Of a DNA stretch of 64,000 nt, positions 44,480-53,460 are shown piece after piece. The position numbers and the translations under genes were made by a program. Each line of letters begins with the position of its first letter. Position 1 is the stretch's first letter. The notes beneath the pieces are model-generated. The model searched no databases, had not been told where the DNA came from, and saw only the letters and a list, made by a program, of their open reading frames with translations. This stretch comes from Streptomyces formicae (GTDB lineage: Bacteria > Actinomycetota > Actinomycetes > Streptomycetales > Streptomycetaceae), in assembly GCF_002556545.1 (NCBI RefSeq), contig NZ_CP022685.1, positions 5,992,001-6,056,000 of the forward strand, given 5' to 3'.

Positions 44480-45170
44480 GATCAGGGGGCGGCAGGCCCG
44501 GGTCGAGGAGCTGCTCGACGACGTTCCGCTGCGCATGCCGGACGGCGCGGAGCTGCGGGCCAGGGGCGGCAGGCGGCAGACCAGGCGTCGCGTGGCGCTG
44601 TCCGCGGCGGCGGTCGCGGTCGTGGCGGGCGCGGTGGTGTGGGCGGCGGGGCCCGGGGGCGGGGACGGGGGCAGAGACGTGCGTCCGGCGGGGCCCTCGC
44701 GTTCGTACGGACAGGGCGACACCCCGTACAAGAAGGACGGTGTCGTGCACCTGCTGCGGGCCAAGGAGCTGCCGCTGTACGGAACGTGGCACTGGCAGGA
44801 GCGGGACCGCGGCGGCGACGTGGACCTGCCCCTGGGGAAGGTCGGCATCGACGACGTCGGCTGCACGCCCACCGGAGGGGGGAAGGAGCCCGACCAGAGC
44901 CGCTTCACCCGCATGTACCGGGGCGACGAGAACGCCGCCGCCCGTCACCGCTACGCGGAGTTCCGCTCGGCCACCGACACCGACGCGGTCGTCCGCCACC
45001 TGCGCAACGTCCTCGGCGACTGCGGCATGGAGCGGCGCGGGAAGGGCGCGGACGCGTACTACACGGGCACGGGTACGGGCCCGAGGTCCCACCTGCGCGT
45101 GTACCTGGAGCACGGGCGCACGTGGGTCTCGGTGGTGGAGACGGTGGACGACTTCGACCGGTCGTCCTGA
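44472..45170 (+). CDS. Membrane protein coupled to the ECF sigma factor, probable anti-sigma or cognate lipoprotein-like sensor
   Basis: 232 residues, overlapping the sigma gene by 8 bases. A cytoplasmic N-terminus (about 1-40, RQARVEELLDDVPLRMPDG, charged RRQTRRR), one membrane helix (VALSAAAVAVVAGAVVWAAG, 43-62) and an extracytoplasmic domain of about 160 residues with two cysteines (VGCTPTGGG, GDCGMERRG). No zinc-binding HXXXCXXC motif, so it is not a ZAS anti-sigma factor. Its coupling suggests signal-dependent control of the sigma factor; the mechanism is inferred. Confidence 0.78.
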   Translation: MAEIRGRQARVEELLDDVPLRMPDGAELRARGGRRQTRRRVALSAAAVAVVAGAVVWAAGPGGGDGGRDVRPAGPSRSYGQGDTPYKKDGVVHLLRAKELPLYGTWHWQERDRGGDVDLPLGKVGIDDVGCTPTGGGKEPDQSRFTRMYRGDENAAARHRYAEFRSATDTDAVVRHLRNVLGDCGMERRGKGADAYYTGTGTGPRSHLRVYLEHGRTWVSVVETVDDFDRSS

Positions 45171-45176
45171 GGGTGG

Positions 45177-45234
45177 CCCGGCTCCGGGCGCCGCGCCCAG
45201 CTCGGGTCAGGGGGAGGCGCGGGCCGGAGCCGGG
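45177..45234. terminator. Bidirectional terminator
   Basis: CCCGGCTCCGG (45177-45187) and CCGGAGCCGGG (45224-45234) form a perfect 11-bp outer stem with further pairing inside, between convergent genes. Confidence 0.75.
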
Positions 45235-45246
45235 TCGCTGTGCGGG

Positions 45247-46287
45247 CTACAGCGACTTGCGGGCCGCCGGGATCGCCAACTCGGAGGCAGGCTCGGGGAA
45301 GTGGCACGCCGTCAGGTGGCCGTCCCGGTTGCCGTCGAGCTGGAGCAGCGGCGGGCTGTCCGTCGCGCACTTGGCCTCCGCCTTCCAGCAGCGCGTACGG
45401 AAGCGGCAGCCGGAGGGCGGGTTGACCGGGGACGGCACGTCGCCGGTCAGCAGGATGCGTTCGCGGCGCGGCACGTCGTCCGCGGTCGCCTCGGGGACGG
45501 CGGACAGGAGCGCCTTGGTGTAGGGGTGGCGCGGATTCCCGTACAGGTCCTCGCGGTCCGCGATCTCCACGATGCGGCCGAGGTACATCACGGCGACGCG
45601 CTGCGAGAAGTGCCGCACGACGGCCAGGTCGTGGGCGATGAAGAGGAACGCGATGCCCAGGTCCTGCTGGAGCTGCTGGAGCAGGTTGACCACCTGCGCC
45701 TGGATGGAGACGTCCAGGGCGGAGACCGGTTCGTCCGCGACGATCAGCTTGGGTTCGAGCGCCAACGCCCGTGCCACGCCGATGCGTTGGCGCTGTCCGC
45801 CGGAGAACTCGTGCGGGAAGCGGTTGAAGTGCTCGGGGTTGAGCCCGACCGTCTCCAGGAGTTCGCGGACGCGCGCCTCCCTGCCGCCCGGCGGTTCGAT
45901 GCCGTTGACCTCCATCGGCCCTGAGATGATCTTGCCGACCGTCTGCCGGGGGTTCAGCGAGGCGTACGGGTCCTGGAAGATCATCTGGATCTCCGAGCGG
46001 ACCGGCGCCAACTGCTTGCGCGTGGCGTGCGCGATGTCCTGCCCGCGGTAGGAGATCTTGCCCGCGGTCGGCTCCAGGAGGCGCGTGACGAGGCGCCCCG
46101 TCGTCGACTTGCCGCAGCCGGACTCGCCGACCAGGCCGAGGCTCTCGCCCTCGGCGACGGTGAAGTCCAGGCCGTCCACGGCCTGCACCGCGCCGATCCT
46201 GCGCCGGAACGGGAAGCCGCCCATCACCGGGAAGTGTTTGGTCAGCCCGCTGACATCCAGGAGAGGAGTGGGAGTGGTGCTGCTCAT
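45247..46287 (-). CDS. bldKE: BldKE-like oligopeptide ABC ATPase (OppF type)
   Basis: 346 residues from the ATG at 46287. Walker [10 protein letters not shown], signature SGGQRQR, Walker [13 protein letters not shown] and the C-terminal [14 protein letters not shown] tail. Last gene of a minus-strand operon ordered permease, receptor, permease, ATPase, ATPase, the same order as bldKABCDE of S. coelicolor. BldK imports an extracellular peptide signal needed for aerial growth. The symbol rests on gene order and neighbourhood (typA and mshB nearby), not on a sequence comparison. Confidence 0.88.
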   Translation of the reverse strand: MSSTTPTPLLDVSGLTKHFPVMGGFPFRRRIGAVQAVDGLDFTVAEGESLGLVGESGCGKSTTGRLVTRLLEPTAGKISYRGQDIAHATRKQLAPVRSEIQMIFQDPYASLNPRQTVGKIISGPMEVNGIEPPGGREARVRELLETVGLNPEHFNRFPHEFSGGQRQRIGVARALALEPKLIVADEPVSALDVSIQAQVVNLLQQLQQDLGIAFLFIAHDLAVVRHFSQRVAVMYLGRIVEIADREDLYGNPRHPYTKALLSAVPEATADDVPRRERILLTGDVPSPVNPPSGCRFRTRCWKAEAKCATDSPPLLQLDGNRDGHLTACHFPEPASELAIPAARKSL

Positions 46288-46313
46288 CGTCGTGAAGTCC
46301 CGTCTCTTGTACG

Positions 46314-47339
46314 TCAGTCGGTGCGCGTGCCCGCGAAGTCGGCGAAGAACTCGGTGCGCTGTTCCGCCGTGAGGTGACAGGCGGCGCCGCGGCCCTCGGA
46401 GAGCGACAGGAGCGGCAGTTCGTCCGCGCAGCGCGTGCCGCCCACCTGCTCGGTGAACGTGCACCTCGGATGGAAGCGGCAGCCCGTGGGCGGGTTGAGG
46501 AGGCTCGGCGGGGTGCCGGGGATGGGCGAGAGCGGCACGTCCACCGGACCTTCGAGCGAGGGCATGGATCCCAACAGGCCCCAGGTGTAGGGGTGCTGGG
46601 GCGCCCGCAGGACCTCCTGCTTGGTGCCGCGCTCCACGCACCGGCCGCCGTACATCACCAGGACGTCGTCCGCGATGTCCGCGATCACGCCGAGGTCGTG
46701 CGTGATGAAGATGATCGACGTGCCGAACTCCTGCTGGAGTTCCTTGAGCAGGTCCATGATCTGCGCCTGGACCGTCACGTCGAGCGCCGTCGTCGGCTCG
46801 TCGGCGATCAGCAGCGACGGGTCGCAGACCAGCGCCATCGCGATCATCGCGCGCTGGCGCATGCCGCCGGAGAACTGGTGCGGGTAGTCGTCCACGCGCA
46901 GATCGGGCTGCGGGATGCCGACCTTCTTCAGCATCTCGATCGACCGGTCGCGCGCCTCCTTCTTGGAGGCGCCTGTGTGCTTGCGGAACGTCTCGCCGAT
47001 CTGGCGGCCGATCGTGTGGTACGGCGACAGCGAGGCGAGCGCGTCCTGGAAGATCATCGCCATCTTGTTGCCGCGCAGCCGCTCCAACTCCCGCTCGGTG
47101 GCGGTGAGCAGCTCCTGGCCGTCCAGCAGGATCTCGCCGTCGATGACGGCACTGTCCTTGTGGTGCAGGCCGAGGATGGCGAGGTTGGTCACGGACTTGC
47201 CGGAGCCGGACTCGCCCACGATGCCGAGGGTCTTGCCCTGTTCGAGGTCGAAGTCGAGGCCGTCGACGGCCTTGACCATGCCGTCCTCGGTGGAGAAGTG
47301 GACGTGCAGGTCGCGCACGGACAGGAAGGGGGTACTCAT
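46314..47339 (-). CDS. bldKD: BldKD-like oligopeptide ABC ATPase (OppD type)
   Basis: 341 residues. Walker A GESGSGKS, signature SGGMRQR, Walker [14 protein letters not shown]-loop ITHDLG, and the [13 protein letters not shown] tail with CADELP and CHL cysteines. It begins 20 bp after the permease gene. Pairs with the downstream OppF-type ATPase as a heterodimer. Confidence 0.9.
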   Translation of the reverse strand: MSTPFLSVRDLHVHFSTEDGMVKAVDGLDFDLEQGKTLGIVGESGSGKSVTNLAILGLHHKDSAVIDGEILLDGQELLTATERELERLRGNKMAMIFQDALASLSPYHTIGRQIGETFRKHTGASKKEARDRSIEMLKKVGIPQPDLRVDDYPHQFSGGMRQRAMIAMALVCDPSLLIADEPTTALDVTVQAQIMDLLKELQQEFGTSIIFITHDLGVIADIADDVLVMYGGRCVERGTKQEVLRAPQHPYTWGLLGSMPSLEGPVDVPLSPIPGTPPSLLNPPTGCRFHPRCTFTEQVGGTRCADELPLLSLSEGRGAACHLTAEQRTEFFADFAGTRTD

Positions 47340-47359
47340 CAGTTCTCGCTCCCTGAGCC

Positions 47360-48340
47360 CTAGGCCAGCCGCACGCGCGGGTCGATCAGCGCGTACAGGG
47401 CATCGACGATGATGTTGAAGACGACGATCGCCGCCGCGGCCACCAGGACCACGCCGAGCAGCAGGGGCAGGTCGCTGGTGTCGACCGCCTTCACGGAGAG
47501 TTCGCCGATGCCGTGCAGGGCGAAGGTCTTCTCGGTGATGATGGCGCCGCCGAGCAGCACCCCGAGGTCGAGGCCGAAGATGGTGACGATCGGCCCCATC
47601 GCGCCGCGCCAGGCGAAGCGGAAGAACACCGTGCGGCGCGAGAGCCCCTTGGCCCTGGCCGTGCGGACGTAGTCCTCGTTCATCGACTCGACCAACTGGG
47701 AGCGCGCCATGCGCGTGTAGTTCGCCGTGAAGATCAGCGCGAGCACCAGCCAGGGGATCAGCAGCCCGGAGAACCAGGCGGCGGGGTTCTCGGAGACCGG
47801 CGTGTACGAGGGCCGGTCCAGGAGGTGCAGCTGGTCGGTGAAGACGTAGACGGCGAAGACGCCGACGACGTAGATCTGCATCGACGACGCGATCAGCGAC
47901 GCGGACGAGGCGATCTTGTCGACGGCCTTGCCCTGCTTGATGGCGGCCAGCATGCCGGTGCCCACGCCGAAGACGACGAACACCACGGCGGCGCCGAGCG
48001 AGAGGGACACGGTGGTCGGGAAGCGGTCCAGGATGGTGGCGAGGACGGGCTCGCGGTTGCGGAACGAATAGCCGAGGCACGGCGCGTCGCAGAAGCCGTA
48101 GGTGTCGTAGTCGCGGCCGACGAACAGGCCCTCGAACCAGTGCCAGTACTGCACCGGCACCGGGTCGGCGATCCCCAGGTTGTGCTTCACCAGCGCCAGC
48201 GTCTCGGGCGGGCAGACCTTGCCGCAGGCCAGACGCGCGGGGTCGCGCGGGGCGGTGTAGAAGAGGAGGAAGACGATGGCGCTGATGATCAGCAGGATCA
48301 CCGCGCCGCCGACGATGCGGCGAATGAGGAAGCGGAGCAT
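47360..48340 (-). CDS. bldKC: BldKC-like peptide ABC permease (OppB type)
   Basis: 326 residues with six predicted helices. The N-terminus MLRFLIRRIVGGAVILLIIS and the C-terminal LIDPRVRLA are DppB/OppB-type. A large outer loop near 60-95 has four cysteines (CGKVC and CDAPC), absent in the other two importers here, which could form disulfides. The coupling loop is RTARAKGLSRRTVFFRFAW. Confidence 0.9.
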   Translation of the reverse strand: MLRFLIRRIVGGAVILLIISAIVFLLFYTAPRDPARLACGKVCPPETLALVKHNLGIADPVPVQYWHWFEGLFVGRDYDTYGFCDAPCLGYSFRNREPVLATILDRFPTTVSLSLGAAVVFVVFGVGTGMLAAIKQGKAVDKIASSASLIASSMQIYVVGVFAVYVFTDQLHLLDRPSYTPVSENPAAWFSGLLIPWLVLALIFTANYTRMARSQLVESMNEDYVRTARAKGLSRRTVFFRFAWRGAMGPIVTIFGLDLGVLLGGAIITEKTFALHGIGELSVKAVDTSDLPLLLGVVLVAAAAIVVFNIIVDALYALIDPRVRLA

Positions 48341-48448
48341 GGGAGTTGGGATTCCTGACGGATGCCGTTAGGGGGTGGTGTCCGGGGCGGACGCCCGTGC
48401 GGGAGTCCGCCCCGGGGGCCGGTCGTCAGACCTCGACGTACACCGTGG

Positions 48449-50233
48449 TCAGGCCTTGACGAACACCTTGGAGAGCAGCGTGGCCGCGAACTGCGGGTCG
48501 TGGATGGCGCCGCCGACCTTGGAGCCGTGCAGGTACCAGCGGCGCTGGAAGGTCTCCGGGATGATCGGCACGACCTCCTTCATGATCCGCTTGTCGAGCG
48601 CGGCCCAGGCCTTGCCCGCTTCCTGGGGGTCGGAGATGACCGAGTTCTTCTTGATCGCCTCGTTGATCCAGGGGATGTTCACCTGCGAGACGTTGTTCTG
48701 ACCGTCGCCGATCGCGTCGCCGTCGAACAGCGGCTGCATCATGGTGTAGGCGGTCGGCCAGTCCGGGGACCAGCCGAACCACATCACGTCGAACTTGTTG
48801 TCCAGGCGCTGGGCCTGGTCGTAGAAGTCCGTCGAGTTGAGCGGCTTGATGACCGGGTCGAAGCCCGCGGCCCGCAGGTTCTTCTCGATGACGATCTTGG
48901 TCTTGTCGTACGTGGGGCGCCGCGGGAAGGCGTACACGATCTTCGTGCCGAGCTTGCCCGCCTTCTTCAGGATGTCGTGCGCGCGCTTCACGTCGCCCTG
49001 CGGCTTGTCGAGCTTGCCGTACAGGTCGAACTTCTCGCGGCCGATGATGTCGGGGCTGAGGATCGTCGTCGCGTACTCGCCCGCGCTGGTACCGCCGTAG
49101 ATCTTGCGGCTCTGCTCCAGCGGCCAGGCGATCAGGAGGGCCTTGCGGACTTCCAGGTCGGGCACCCGCTTCATGTTGATGGCGAAGTAGTAGGTGCCCG
49201 TCGACAGGCCGCTGAAGCTGCGCGCCTTGATGTCGGGCGTGGTGAGCACCTTCTGCATGCGCTCGGCCGGGATGGGCTCGTAGATGGCGACCATCTGCTT
49301 GTCGTTGCCCTGGTCCGCGATGAAGCGGTCGCAGGACTCGAGGCCCGTCGGACCGAACTCGAACTCGAAGCCGTCCGGGTAGCCGTTGCGGATCGGGTCG
49401 GTCTTCGGGTCCCAGTGCTTGTTGCGCGTCAGCGTCATCGACTTGTCGATGGAGCGGGCCTTGAGGATGTACGGGCCGCAGGAGAAGGGCGCCTTGTCGT
49501 ACTTCTCCTTGGTGTCGTGCTTCACCGGGGTGGGGGAGTACGAGGTCATCGCCAGCGTGAAGTTGAAGTCCGGGCGGGCTTCCTTCAGCTTGAAGGTGAT
49601 GGTCTTCTTCGCCTTGTCGGTGACGATCGAGTCCAGGTGCTTGCCCTTGTACGGGCCTTCGTACTCGTCACGCCACTTGGCGCCCTTGCCGGTCAGCGCC
49701 ATCTGGACGAAGGTGGCGCTCTCGGTGATGAACGAGGCCCACAGGCGCTCGATGCCGTGCCGGACGTCGTCGACCGTCAGCTCGCTGCCGTCCTGCCACT
49801 TCAGGCCGTCCTTCAGCGTGAAGGTCCAGGTCTTGTTGCCGTCGGACGCCTTGCCGGTGTCGGTGGCGAGGTCGCCGACGAGGGTCTGGCGGCCCTTCAT
49901 GTCGGTCTTGTAGCCGGTGAGGGCGCGCGCGAAGAGCATGGCGATCGAGGAGTTGTACGCGAAGTAGATGCGCTGCGGGTCCATGTGCGACACGTCGTCC
50001 TCGGCGACGCCGTAGATCGTGCCGCCCTTCTTCGCGCCGGGGACCTCGGCGGCGGGGCCAGTGGAGTCCTCCGCGGTGCCGATCTTCACGTTGGCGCCCG
50101 TGTACTCCGTGGCCCCGCCGTGCGAACCGCCCTTGCCGCCGCCCGAGTCACCGCTGCTGCACGCGGAGAGGACGAGCGAGCCGCCCGCCGCCACCGATGA
50201 GGCGATGAGGAGGTTTCTGCGGGAGATTGCCAT
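48449..50233 (-). CDS. bldKB: BldKB-like peptide-binding lipoprotein (SBP family 5)
   Basis: 594 residues from the ATG at 50233. Signal ISRRNLLIASSVAAGGSLVLSAC with a Tat-like arginine pair and lipobox Cys at 25. Mature body is family 5 (GKASDGNKTWTFTLKDGLKWQDGSELTVDDVRHG-like start; TRNKHWDPKTDPIRNGYPD; WFGWSPDWPTAYTMMQPLF). It differs clearly from the other two receptors in the window. The receptor of S. coelicolor bldK is about 600 residues and is likewise second in its operon. An imperfect 13-bp-stem hairpin precedes it within the operon. Confidence 0.9.
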   Translation of the reverse strand: MAISRRNLLIASSVAAGGSLVLSACSSGDSGGGKGGSHGGATEYTGANVKIGTAEDSTGPAAEVPGAKKGGTIYGVAEDDVSHMDPQRIYFAYNSSIAMLFARALTGYKTDMKGRQTLVGDLATDTGKASDGNKTWTFTLKDGLKWQDGSELTVDDVRHGIERLWASFITESATFVQMALTGKGAKWRDEYEGPYKGKHLDSIVTDKAKKTITFKLKEARPDFNFTLAMTSYSPTPVKHDTKEKYDKAPFSCGPYILKARSIDKSMTLTRNKHWDPKTDPIRNGYPDGFEFEFGPTGLESCDRFIADQGNDKQMVAIYEPIPAERMQKVLTTPDIKARSFSGLSTGTYYFAINMKRVPDLEVRKALLIAWPLEQSRKIYGGTSAGEYATTILSPDIIGREKFDLYGKLDKPQGDVKRAHDILKKAGKLGTKIVYAFPRRPTYDKTKIVIEKNLRAAGFDPVIKPLNSTDFYDQAQRLDNKFDVMWFGWSPDWPTAYTMMQPLFDGDAIGDGQNNVSQVNIPWINEAIKKNSVISDPQEAGKAWAALDKRIMKEVVPIIPETFQRRWYLHGSKVGGAIHDPQFAATLLSKVFVKA

Positions 50234-50296
50234 GTTGCTACCAACCCTGTGTGTGAAGGAGGAAGAGCGGAGAAGGCTGAGAAGGCGGAGAAGGTG

Positions 50297-50329
50297 GACC
50301 GGCACGCCCCCCCGTCGGGCGGGCCGGTC
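50297..50329 (-). terminator. Intra-operon hairpin before the BldKB-like gene
   Basis: GACCGGCACGCCC and GGGCGGGCCGGTC pair with one mismatch around 7 bases, between the permease stop and the receptor start. It may attenuate or stabilise the receptor transcript. Confidence 0.6.
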
Positions 50330-50338
50330 ACGAGAGCG

Positions 50339-51364
50339 TCAGCGCCTGGTCTTCGGGTCGAGCGCGTCGCGCACCGAGTCGCCGAGGAGGTTGAAGGCGA
50401 CCACGAAGATCACCATGGCCAGACCGGGGAACACCATGAAGGTGATGTCGTCCTGGTAGTACTTCGAACCGTTCTGGATCATCACGCCCCAGTCCGGCGT
50501 GGGTTCTTCGAGTCCCACGCCGAGGAAGGCGAGTCCGGCCTCCGCGGTGACGAACAGCGGCAGTGCGAGGGTCGCCTGGATCAGGATCGGCGTCCACAGG
50601 TTGGGCAGCAGCTCCTTGAAGATGATGCGCGCGGGAGACGCTCCCGTGACCTTCGCCGCCTCCACGAACTCCCTTTCTCGCAGGGCGAGTACCTCACCCC
50701 GAAGGAGCCGTGCCATGGGCGCCCAGCCGAACGCGGTCATCACCGTGATGAGGCTGGTGACGATCAGCCACATCGGGGTCTTGTCCTCGGGGCTGACCAG
50801 GATCGAGATCATCACCGGGAAGAAGGCGATGTAGAAGAGCGTGGAGGGGAAGGCGAGCAGGATGTCGATGATCCGGCCGATGAGGTAGTCGGTCTTGCCG
50901 CCGAGGTATCCGGCGGTGATGCCGACGACCACCCCGAGCAGCGTCACCAGGAGCGTCGTGACGGCCGCGATCAGCAGGGAGTTGCGGATTCCGTAGAGCA
51001 GGAAGGTGAAGACGTCGCGGCCCAGGGTCGGCTCGACGCCGAACCAGAAGTTGCCGTCGATGCCGCCGTTCGCCTTGACCGGATAGCCGAACTCGTTGAG
51101 CAGCGAGGGGTCGTCGAGCCCGTACGTCGTGTACGGGTCCTTGCCGTACGCCTTCGCGATCAGCGGCGCGCACAGGGCGATCACGAAGAAGAAGACGACC
51201 ACGCCGGCGGCGATGACGCCGGACTTGTCCCGCTTGAACCGGGTCCAGGCGAGCCGTCCGGGTGAACGGCCCTTGCTGCCCTGGTCGTTGGGCGAGGCAG
51301 ACGCGCTGTCGACGGCGTCCGTCACTTCAAGCGTGGCGGCATCGACGGGAGTTGGCGAGGTCAT
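50339..51364 (-). CDS. bldKA: BldKA-like peptide ABC permease (OppC type)
   Basis: 341 residues; first gene of the minus-strand operon. A cytoplasmic N-terminus of about 45 residues, then six helices; the EAA loop is EAAKVTGASPARIIFKELLP (about 225-245). Ends in GDSVRDALDPKTRR as OppC proteins do. GGAG precedes the ATG. Divergent from the second plus-strand importer across 397 bases. Confidence 0.9.
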   Translation of the reverse strand: MTSPTPVDAATLEVTDAVDSASASPNDQGSKGRSPGRLAWTRFKRDKSGVIAAGVVVFFFVIALCAPLIAKAYGKDPYTTYGLDDPSLLNEFGYPVKANGGIDGNFWFGVEPTLGRDVFTFLLYGIRNSLLIAAVTTLLVTLLGVVVGITAGYLGGKTDYLIGRIIDILLAFPSTLFYIAFFPVMISILVSPEDKTPMWLIVTSLITVMTAFGWAPMARLLRGEVLALREREFVEAAKVTGASPARIIFKELLPNLWTPILIQATLALPLFVTAEAGLAFLGVGLEEPTPDWGVMIQNGSKYYQDDITFMVFPGLAMVIFVVAFNLLGDSVRDALDPKTRR

Positions 51365-51761
51365 GGCACTCCAGGCCCGGCAGGGTCGTCAGGAATCCGC
51401 AGGACAACCGGGCGCCTACGGGCTAGGCGCGACTTTCGCAAGGCATTTCCCGCGCGGTCAATGAATCGTCGGGCCCCTTGAGTCGACCTTGGGATCCTTT
51501 ACCGCAACTTTGCGCAAGGTTGGCATGCCCATTGCCTTGGCGTAATCAAGCGTGATGGACAACTCGGATTGTTCATGACAAGCCGGGCAATGAGTCCGTT
51601 ATACGGGCGCCACTGTCTCGGAATGCGTACATCCGGATGGGCTCCGACTCGTACGGGTGGGCTAAATATGCGGTTCATTCCTCCTGCGGCGATATTTGGC
51701 GGTAAGTGAGACAGGTCACGTATCGCGGAGCTTCAGGACAGCTTCAGGACAGGAGGACTCC
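51365..51761. promoter_or_regulatory. Divergent control region of the bldK-like and second importer operons
   Basis: 397 bases with no gene. A near-perfect 16-bp palindrome AACTTTGCGCAAGGTT is at 51506-51521 (TTGCGCAA core) and could be an operator for both operons. Just before the right-hand operon, the 11-mer AGCTTCAGGAC is exactly duplicated (about 51729-51750) in front of AGGAGG. AT-rich runs near 51660-51710 are likely promoter sequence. Confidence 0.55.
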
Positions 51762-53393
51762 ATGCGTGGAGCCACGCACGCCAAGTGGGCCGCAGGTGCG
51801 GTCGCCGTCGCCCTCGCGGCGACGGCCTGTGGTGGCGGGGGGAGCAGCGGCGGTGGCGGCGACGGCTCCGGCATCGTGAGCTCCTCCTGGGGCGACCCGC
51901 AGAACCCGCTCGAACCCGCGAACACCAACGAGGTCCAGGGCGGCAAGATCCTCGACATGGTCTTCCGCGGCCTGAAGCGGTACGACCCGAAGACCGGCGA
52001 GGCGAAGGACATGATCGCCGACTCGATCGAGACCAAGGACGCGCAGAACTTCACGGTCAAGATCAAGGACAACTGGAAGTTCAGCGACGGCGAGAAGGTC
52101 ACCGCCAAGTCCTTCGTGGACGCCTGGAACTACGGCGCGAACCTCAAGAACAACCAGAAGAACGCCTACTTCTTCGGTTACATCGATGGCTACGACAAGG
52201 TCCACCCGGAGAAGGGCGACGCGAGCGCCCAGACCCTCTCCGGGCTCAAGGTCGTCGACGACAAGACCTTCACGGTCAAGCTCAGCCAGAAGTTCTCCAC
52301 CTGGCCCGACACCCTCGGCTACCCGGCCTTCTCCCCGCTGCCCAAGGCGTTCTACGACGACCACGACAAGTGGCTCTCCAAGCCCGTCGGCAACGGCCCG
52401 TACACCGTGGACTCGTACACCAAGGGTTCCAAGATGTCCCTGCGCAAGTGGGACGGGTACCCCGGCGACGACAAGGCGCAGAACGGCGGTGTGGACATGA
52501 AGGTCTACACCGACAACAACACCGCCTACACCGACCTGATGGCGGGCAACCTCGACCTCGTCGACGACGTCCCGGCCTCGCAGCTCAGCAACGCCAAGAA
52601 CGACCTCGGCGACCGCTACATCAACACCCCCGCGGGCATCATCCAGACCCTCGCCTTCCCGTTCTACGACAGCAAGTGGAACAAGCCGGGCACGGAGAAG
52701 GTCCGCCAGGGCCTGTCCATGGCGATCAACCGCGAACAGATCACCGAGGGCATCTTCCAGAAGACCCGCACGCCCGCCACCGACTGGACCTCGCCCGTCC
52801 TCGGCGACGACGGCGGCTACAAGGACGGGCTCTGCGGCGACCCCTGCACGTACGACGCGGCGAAGGCCAAGAAGCTCGTCGCCGAGGGCGGCGGCATCCC
52901 CGGCGGCCAGCTCAAGATCTCGTACAACGCGGACACCGGCTCCCACAAGGAGTGGGTCGACGCCGTCTGCAACTCCATCAACAAGGCGCTCGGCAACGAC
53001 AAGGCCTGCGTCGGCAACCCGGTCGGCACCTTCGCCGACTTCCGCAGCAAGGCGTCCAAGCAGGAGCTGGACGGCGCCTGGCGCGCGGGCTGGCAGATGG
53101 ACTACCCGCTGATCCAGAACTTCCTCCAGCCGACGTACTACACGGACGCCCCGTCCAACGACGGCAAGTACGACAGCAAGGAGTTCGACAAGCTCGTCGA
53201 CCAGGCCAACGCGGAGACCGACAAGGCCAAGGCCGTCAGTACCTTCCAGGACGCCGAGAAGGTCCTGGCCAAGGACATGCCGGCCATCCCGCTCTGGTAC
53301 CAGAACGGCAGCGCCGGCTACTCGGACAAGGTCTCCGACGTCGCGCTGAACCAGTTCAGCGTGCCCGTCTACAACGAGATCAAGGTCAACTGA
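51762..53393 (+). CDS. Oligopeptide-binding lipoprotein (SBP family 5), second importer
   Basis: 543 residues from the ATG at 51762, with AGGAGG upstream. Lipobox LAATACGGGG with Cys near 23. Highly parallel to the receptor at 37495: the MRGA-KW start, PQNPLEPANTNEVQGG, VDAWNYGANL, QGLSMAINREQ, CGDPCTYD and VCNSINK cysteines, and GIPLWY-like AIPLWYQNG. The two probably arose by duplication and then diverged in ligand. A 14-bp hairpin follows. Confidence 0.94.
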   Translation: MRGATHAKWAAGAVAVALAATACGGGGSSGGGGDGSGIVSSSWGDPQNPLEPANTNEVQGGKILDMVFRGLKRYDPKTGEAKDMIADSIETKDAQNFTVKIKDNWKFSDGEKVTAKSFVDAWNYGANLKNNQKNAYFFGYIDGYDKVHPEKGDASAQTLSGLKVVDDKTFTVKLSQKFSTWPDTLGYPAFSPLPKAFYDDHDKWLSKPVGNGPYTVDSYTKGSKMSLRKWDGYPGDDKAQNGGVDMKVYTDNNTAYTDLMAGNLDLVDDVPASQLSNAKNDLGDRYINTPAGIIQTLAFPFYDSKWNKPGTEKVRQGLSMAINREQITEGIFQKTRTPATDWTSPVLGDDGGYKDGLCGDPCTYDAAKAKKLVAEGGGIPGGQLKISYNADTGSHKEWVDAVCNSINKALGNDKACVGNPVGTFADFRSKASKQELDGAWRAGWQMDYPLIQNFLQPTYYTDAPSNDGKYDSKEFDKLVDQANAETDKAKAVSTFQDAEKVLAKDMPAIPLWYQNGSAGYSDKVSDVALNQFSVPVYNEIKVN

Positions 53394-53399
53394 GACGCC

Positions 53400-53442
53400 G
53401 GGAGCGGCCGCCGTCCCCGCGCGGGCACCGGCGGCCGCTCCC
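53400..53442 (+). terminator. Intra-operon hairpin, second importer
   Basis: Perfect 14-bp stem GGGAGCGGCCGCCG / CGGCGGCCGCTCCC with a 15-base loop, in the same place as the hairpin at 39138 but with a different sequence. Confidence 0.8.
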
Positions 53443-53460
53443 CCTAATTCCGGAGCCCCC

